Shown here piece after piece: positions 62,393 to 64,000 of a stretch of DNA of 64,000 nucleotides. The position numbers and the translations under genes are program-made. The stretch comes from Rhizobium sp. CG5 (lineage in GTDB: Bacteria; Pseudomonadota; Alphaproteobacteria; Rhizobiales; Rhizobiaceae): positions 248,001-312,000 of the forward strand of contig NZ_JABAEF010000003.1 in NCBI RefSeq assembly GCF_023701945.1, written 5' to 3'. How positions within the stretch are numbered: the first letter of the stretch is position 1; each line of letters begins with the position of its first letter. The notes beneath the pieces are model-generated. The model was given only the letters and a program-made list of their open reading frames with translations. It was not told the origin of the DNA and searched no databases.

Positions 62393-64000
62393 ATGAGCGG
62401 AAACGGCGACGACAAAACATCAGCAGTAAGGGAGCGACCCGGCCGGGCCTGGCTGGTCTTTGCAGCCGTCGCCGCCCTCCTGCTGGCGGCAGTGCTCTAT
62501 GCGGCCGGCGACTATGGCCGAGGGGCGGCGCTGGAGCGCATCGAGGCCGATGCCCGCACCGATGCCGGCCTCAAGGTGGCGCTGCTGCAGGCCGTGCTGG
62601 AACGGCCGCGCGCCCTGCCGCTGGTGCTGTCAGCCGATGCTGACCTGCGCGGCGCTCTGGCCACCAAGGACAAGGGCCTGCTGGACGGCCTCGACCGCAA
62701 GCTCGAAAGTCTGATCGACGAGACCAAGGCCTCGGTCATCTACGTGATCGGCACCGATGGCGTGACGGTTGCCTCCAGCAACTGGCGCGAGGAAACGAGC
62801 TTCGTCGGCAGCAGCTACGCGTTTCGCGACTATTTCCGGCTGGCCATGAGGGACGGGACCGCCGAACACTATGCGCTGGGCAGCGTCAGCAAGCGGCCCG
62901 GCCTCTATATCTCGCGGCGCGTCGAGACGGCCGGCGGCGACGTGCTGGGCGTCGTGGTGGTCAAGGTCGAATTCGACGGGCTGGAGCGGGAATGGGGCGC
63001 CTCCGGCAAGCCGACCTTCGTCACCGACCAGAGCGGCATCGTCCTGATGACCAGCCGGCCGGAATGGCGGTTTTCGAGCATCGTGCCGATTGCGCCCGAC
63101 CGGCGCGAGGCAATCCGCGACAGCCTGCAATTCGGCGAAGCGCCGCTGACGCCCCTGCCCTTTCTCGAAACCGGAGACCGGCACCGCGGCCTGATCACCG
63201 TGCAGCCGCCCCCAGACACAGCCGGACCCAACCAACAGATGCTGGCCCTGCAGGCGGCGGTCGCCTCCACCCCCTGGACCCTGCACCTGCTGACGCCGGT
63301 CGATGCGGCCGCCAGATCCGGTGCATGGCAAAGCCGAATGCAGGCACTGCTGATCCTGCTGCCCATGATCGGCCTTGCCGCATGGTTGCTCTATCGCCGT
63401 GAGCGCGCCCTGCGCCGCGCCGCTCAGGACCGCAAGGGGCGCGACGAACTGGAGCGCCGGGTGATTGAGCGGACCCAGGCGCTCAGCCTTGCCGGCGAGC
63501 GCCTGCAGGCCGAAATCGCCGGCCACCGCAGCACCGAGACCAAGCTGCAGACCGTGCAGCAGGAACTGGTGCAGGCCAACCGGCTGGCCATTCTCGGCCA
63601 GGTGGCGGCCGGCGTCGCCCATGAGATCAACCAGCCGGTGGCCACCATCCGCGCCTATGCCGACAATGCCCGCACCTTCCTCGACCGCGGCCGCCCCGAG
63701 ACGGCCGCGGAAAACCTGGTCCTGATCGCCGGCCTGACGGAGCGGATCGGCACCATTACCGACGAACTGAAGACGCTGGCCCGCAAGGGCCGCGGCGCCG
63801 CCGAACCGATCGCCGTGGCAACCGTGCTGGAGGGCGCCCTCTTCCTGCTGCGCAGCCGCTTTTCCGGGCGCATGGACACGCTGCACATCGCCGAAATTCC
63901 ACCGTCGCTCTGCGTCCACGGCAACCGCATCCGGCTCGAACAGATCTTCATCAACCTGCTGCAGAATGCGCTTGAGGCAATCGGCGACAGTCCCGGCGGC
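62393..64000 (+). CDS. dctB: C4-dicarboxylate sensor histidine kinase DctB (3' end beyond window)
   Basis: 536 codons are visible, running off the right edge. An N-terminal membrane helix (WLVFAAVAALLLAAVLYAAG) is followed by a periplasmic double-PDC sensor (~45-290; AYRDY-like segment in SSYAFRDYFRLAMRDGTAEH), and a second helix (MQALLILLPMIGLAAWLLYR). A coiled linker and the kinase H-box (ILGQVAAGVAHEINQPVATI, His phosphorylated) follow, and the N-box begins at IFINLLQNALEA. DctB activates DctD in response to C4-dicarboxylates. The start may be ATG 62378 or 62393; neither has a clear ribosome site. Confidence 0.94.
   Translation, partial: MSGNGDDKTSAVRERPGRAWLVFAAVAALLLAAVLYAAGDYGRGAALERIEADARTDAGLKVALLQAVLERPRALPLVLSADADLRGALATKDKGLLDGLDRKLESLIDETKASVIYVIGTDGVTVASSNWREETSFVGSSYAFRDYFRLAMRDGTAEHYALGSVSKRPGLYISRRVETAGGDVLGVVVVKVEFDGLEREWGASGKPTFVTDQSGIVLMTSRPEWRFSSIVPIAPDRREAIRDSLQFGEAPLTPLPFLETGDRHRGLITVQPPPDTAGPNQQMLALQAAVASTPWTLHLLTPVDAAARSGAWQSRMQALLILLPMIGLAAWLLYRRERALRRAAQDRKGRDELERRVIERTQALSLAGERLQAEIAGHRSTETKLQTVQQELVQANRLAILGQVAAGVAHEINQPVATIRAYADNARTFLDRGRPETAAENLVLIAGLTERIGTITDELKTLARKGRGAAEPIAVATVLEGALFLLRSRFSGRMDTLHIAEIPPSLCVHGNRIRLEQIFINLLQNALEAIGDSPGG

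Overview
This GC-rich window looks like part of the main chromosome of a rhizobial alphaproteobacterium (order Hyphomicrobiales, probably Rhizobiaceae). The genus cannot be fixed from sequence alone. The main pointers are a CtrA/ChpT/SciP cell-cycle gene set, EipA (DUF1134), a sigma-54-driven dctA facing dctB, a fused CysN-CysC, a heterotetrameric sarcosine oxidase operon, a bacterial ceramide glucosyltransferase, and rhizobial-type intergenic palindromes. I see no rRNA, tRNA, CRISPR array or complete insertion sequence.

Layout. 1-3.5 kb: a truncated membrane metallophosphoesterase, a TetR repressor diverging from a Bcr/CflA drug pump over two perfect operators, and a decayed TetR paralogue. 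3.5-8.6 kb: soxBDAG. 8.8-12.1 kb: two divergent capsule-type genes separated by 534 bp. 12.3-15.9 kb: sulfate activation (cysD, cysNC, cysQ). 16-18.8 kb: an orphan DUF2793 protein, an ExoY-type sugar transferase and a LuxR regulator. 19.2-25.5 kb: the cell-cycle block (sciP, fliJ, ctrA, an atypical receiver, chpT, eipA, a coiled-coil membrane protein), with CtrA-like boxes and GANTC sites in promoters. 25.5-26.1 kb: a HigBA-type toxin-antitoxin pair. 26.2-35.3 kb: housekeeping genes (trmH-like, rluD, rpoH, purA), a DMT exporter, a WYL regulator and a very large Pro/Ala/Glu-rich membrane protein. 35.4-45.9 kb: a transporter, a phosphatase, then a creatininase/LysR/ABC/deaminase/flavin-oxidase cluster that looks like a catabolic unit for a small cyclic nitrogen compound. 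46-50.5 kb: PQQ glucose dehydrogenase, small envelope proteins (one broken by a 22-bp tandem duplication), RidA and a 270-bp MITE-like element. 50.5-60.8 kb: DMT exporter, aldehyde dehydrogenase, Phd/PemK toxin-antitoxin, amine-type flavin oxidase, ung, ceramide glucosyltransferase, a GMC/subunit-3 periplasmic dehydrogenase and a glyoxalase-family protein. 60.8-64 kb: dctA and a 3'-truncated dctB.

How genes work together. ChpT passes phosphate to CtrA; SciP restrains CtrA; eipA and fliJ are likely targets, so one 5-kb block holds regulator, phosphotransfer protein, inhibitor and outputs. DctB (with DctD, outside the window) would drive dctA from the sigma-54 promoter through two helically phased upstream sites. 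Glucose dehydrogenase and the GMC dehydrogenase could act in series on sugars in the periplasm. The creatininase/deaminase cluster and soxBDAG could in principle lie on one creatinine-to-glycine route, but the creatinase step is not in the window.

No wholly new system is proven here. The best leads for something undescribed are the cyclic-nitrogen catabolic cluster, the atypical receiver beside chpT, the coiled-coil protein next to eipA, the large rpoH-purA spacer protein, and the nested-palindrome element at 50.2-50.5 kb.
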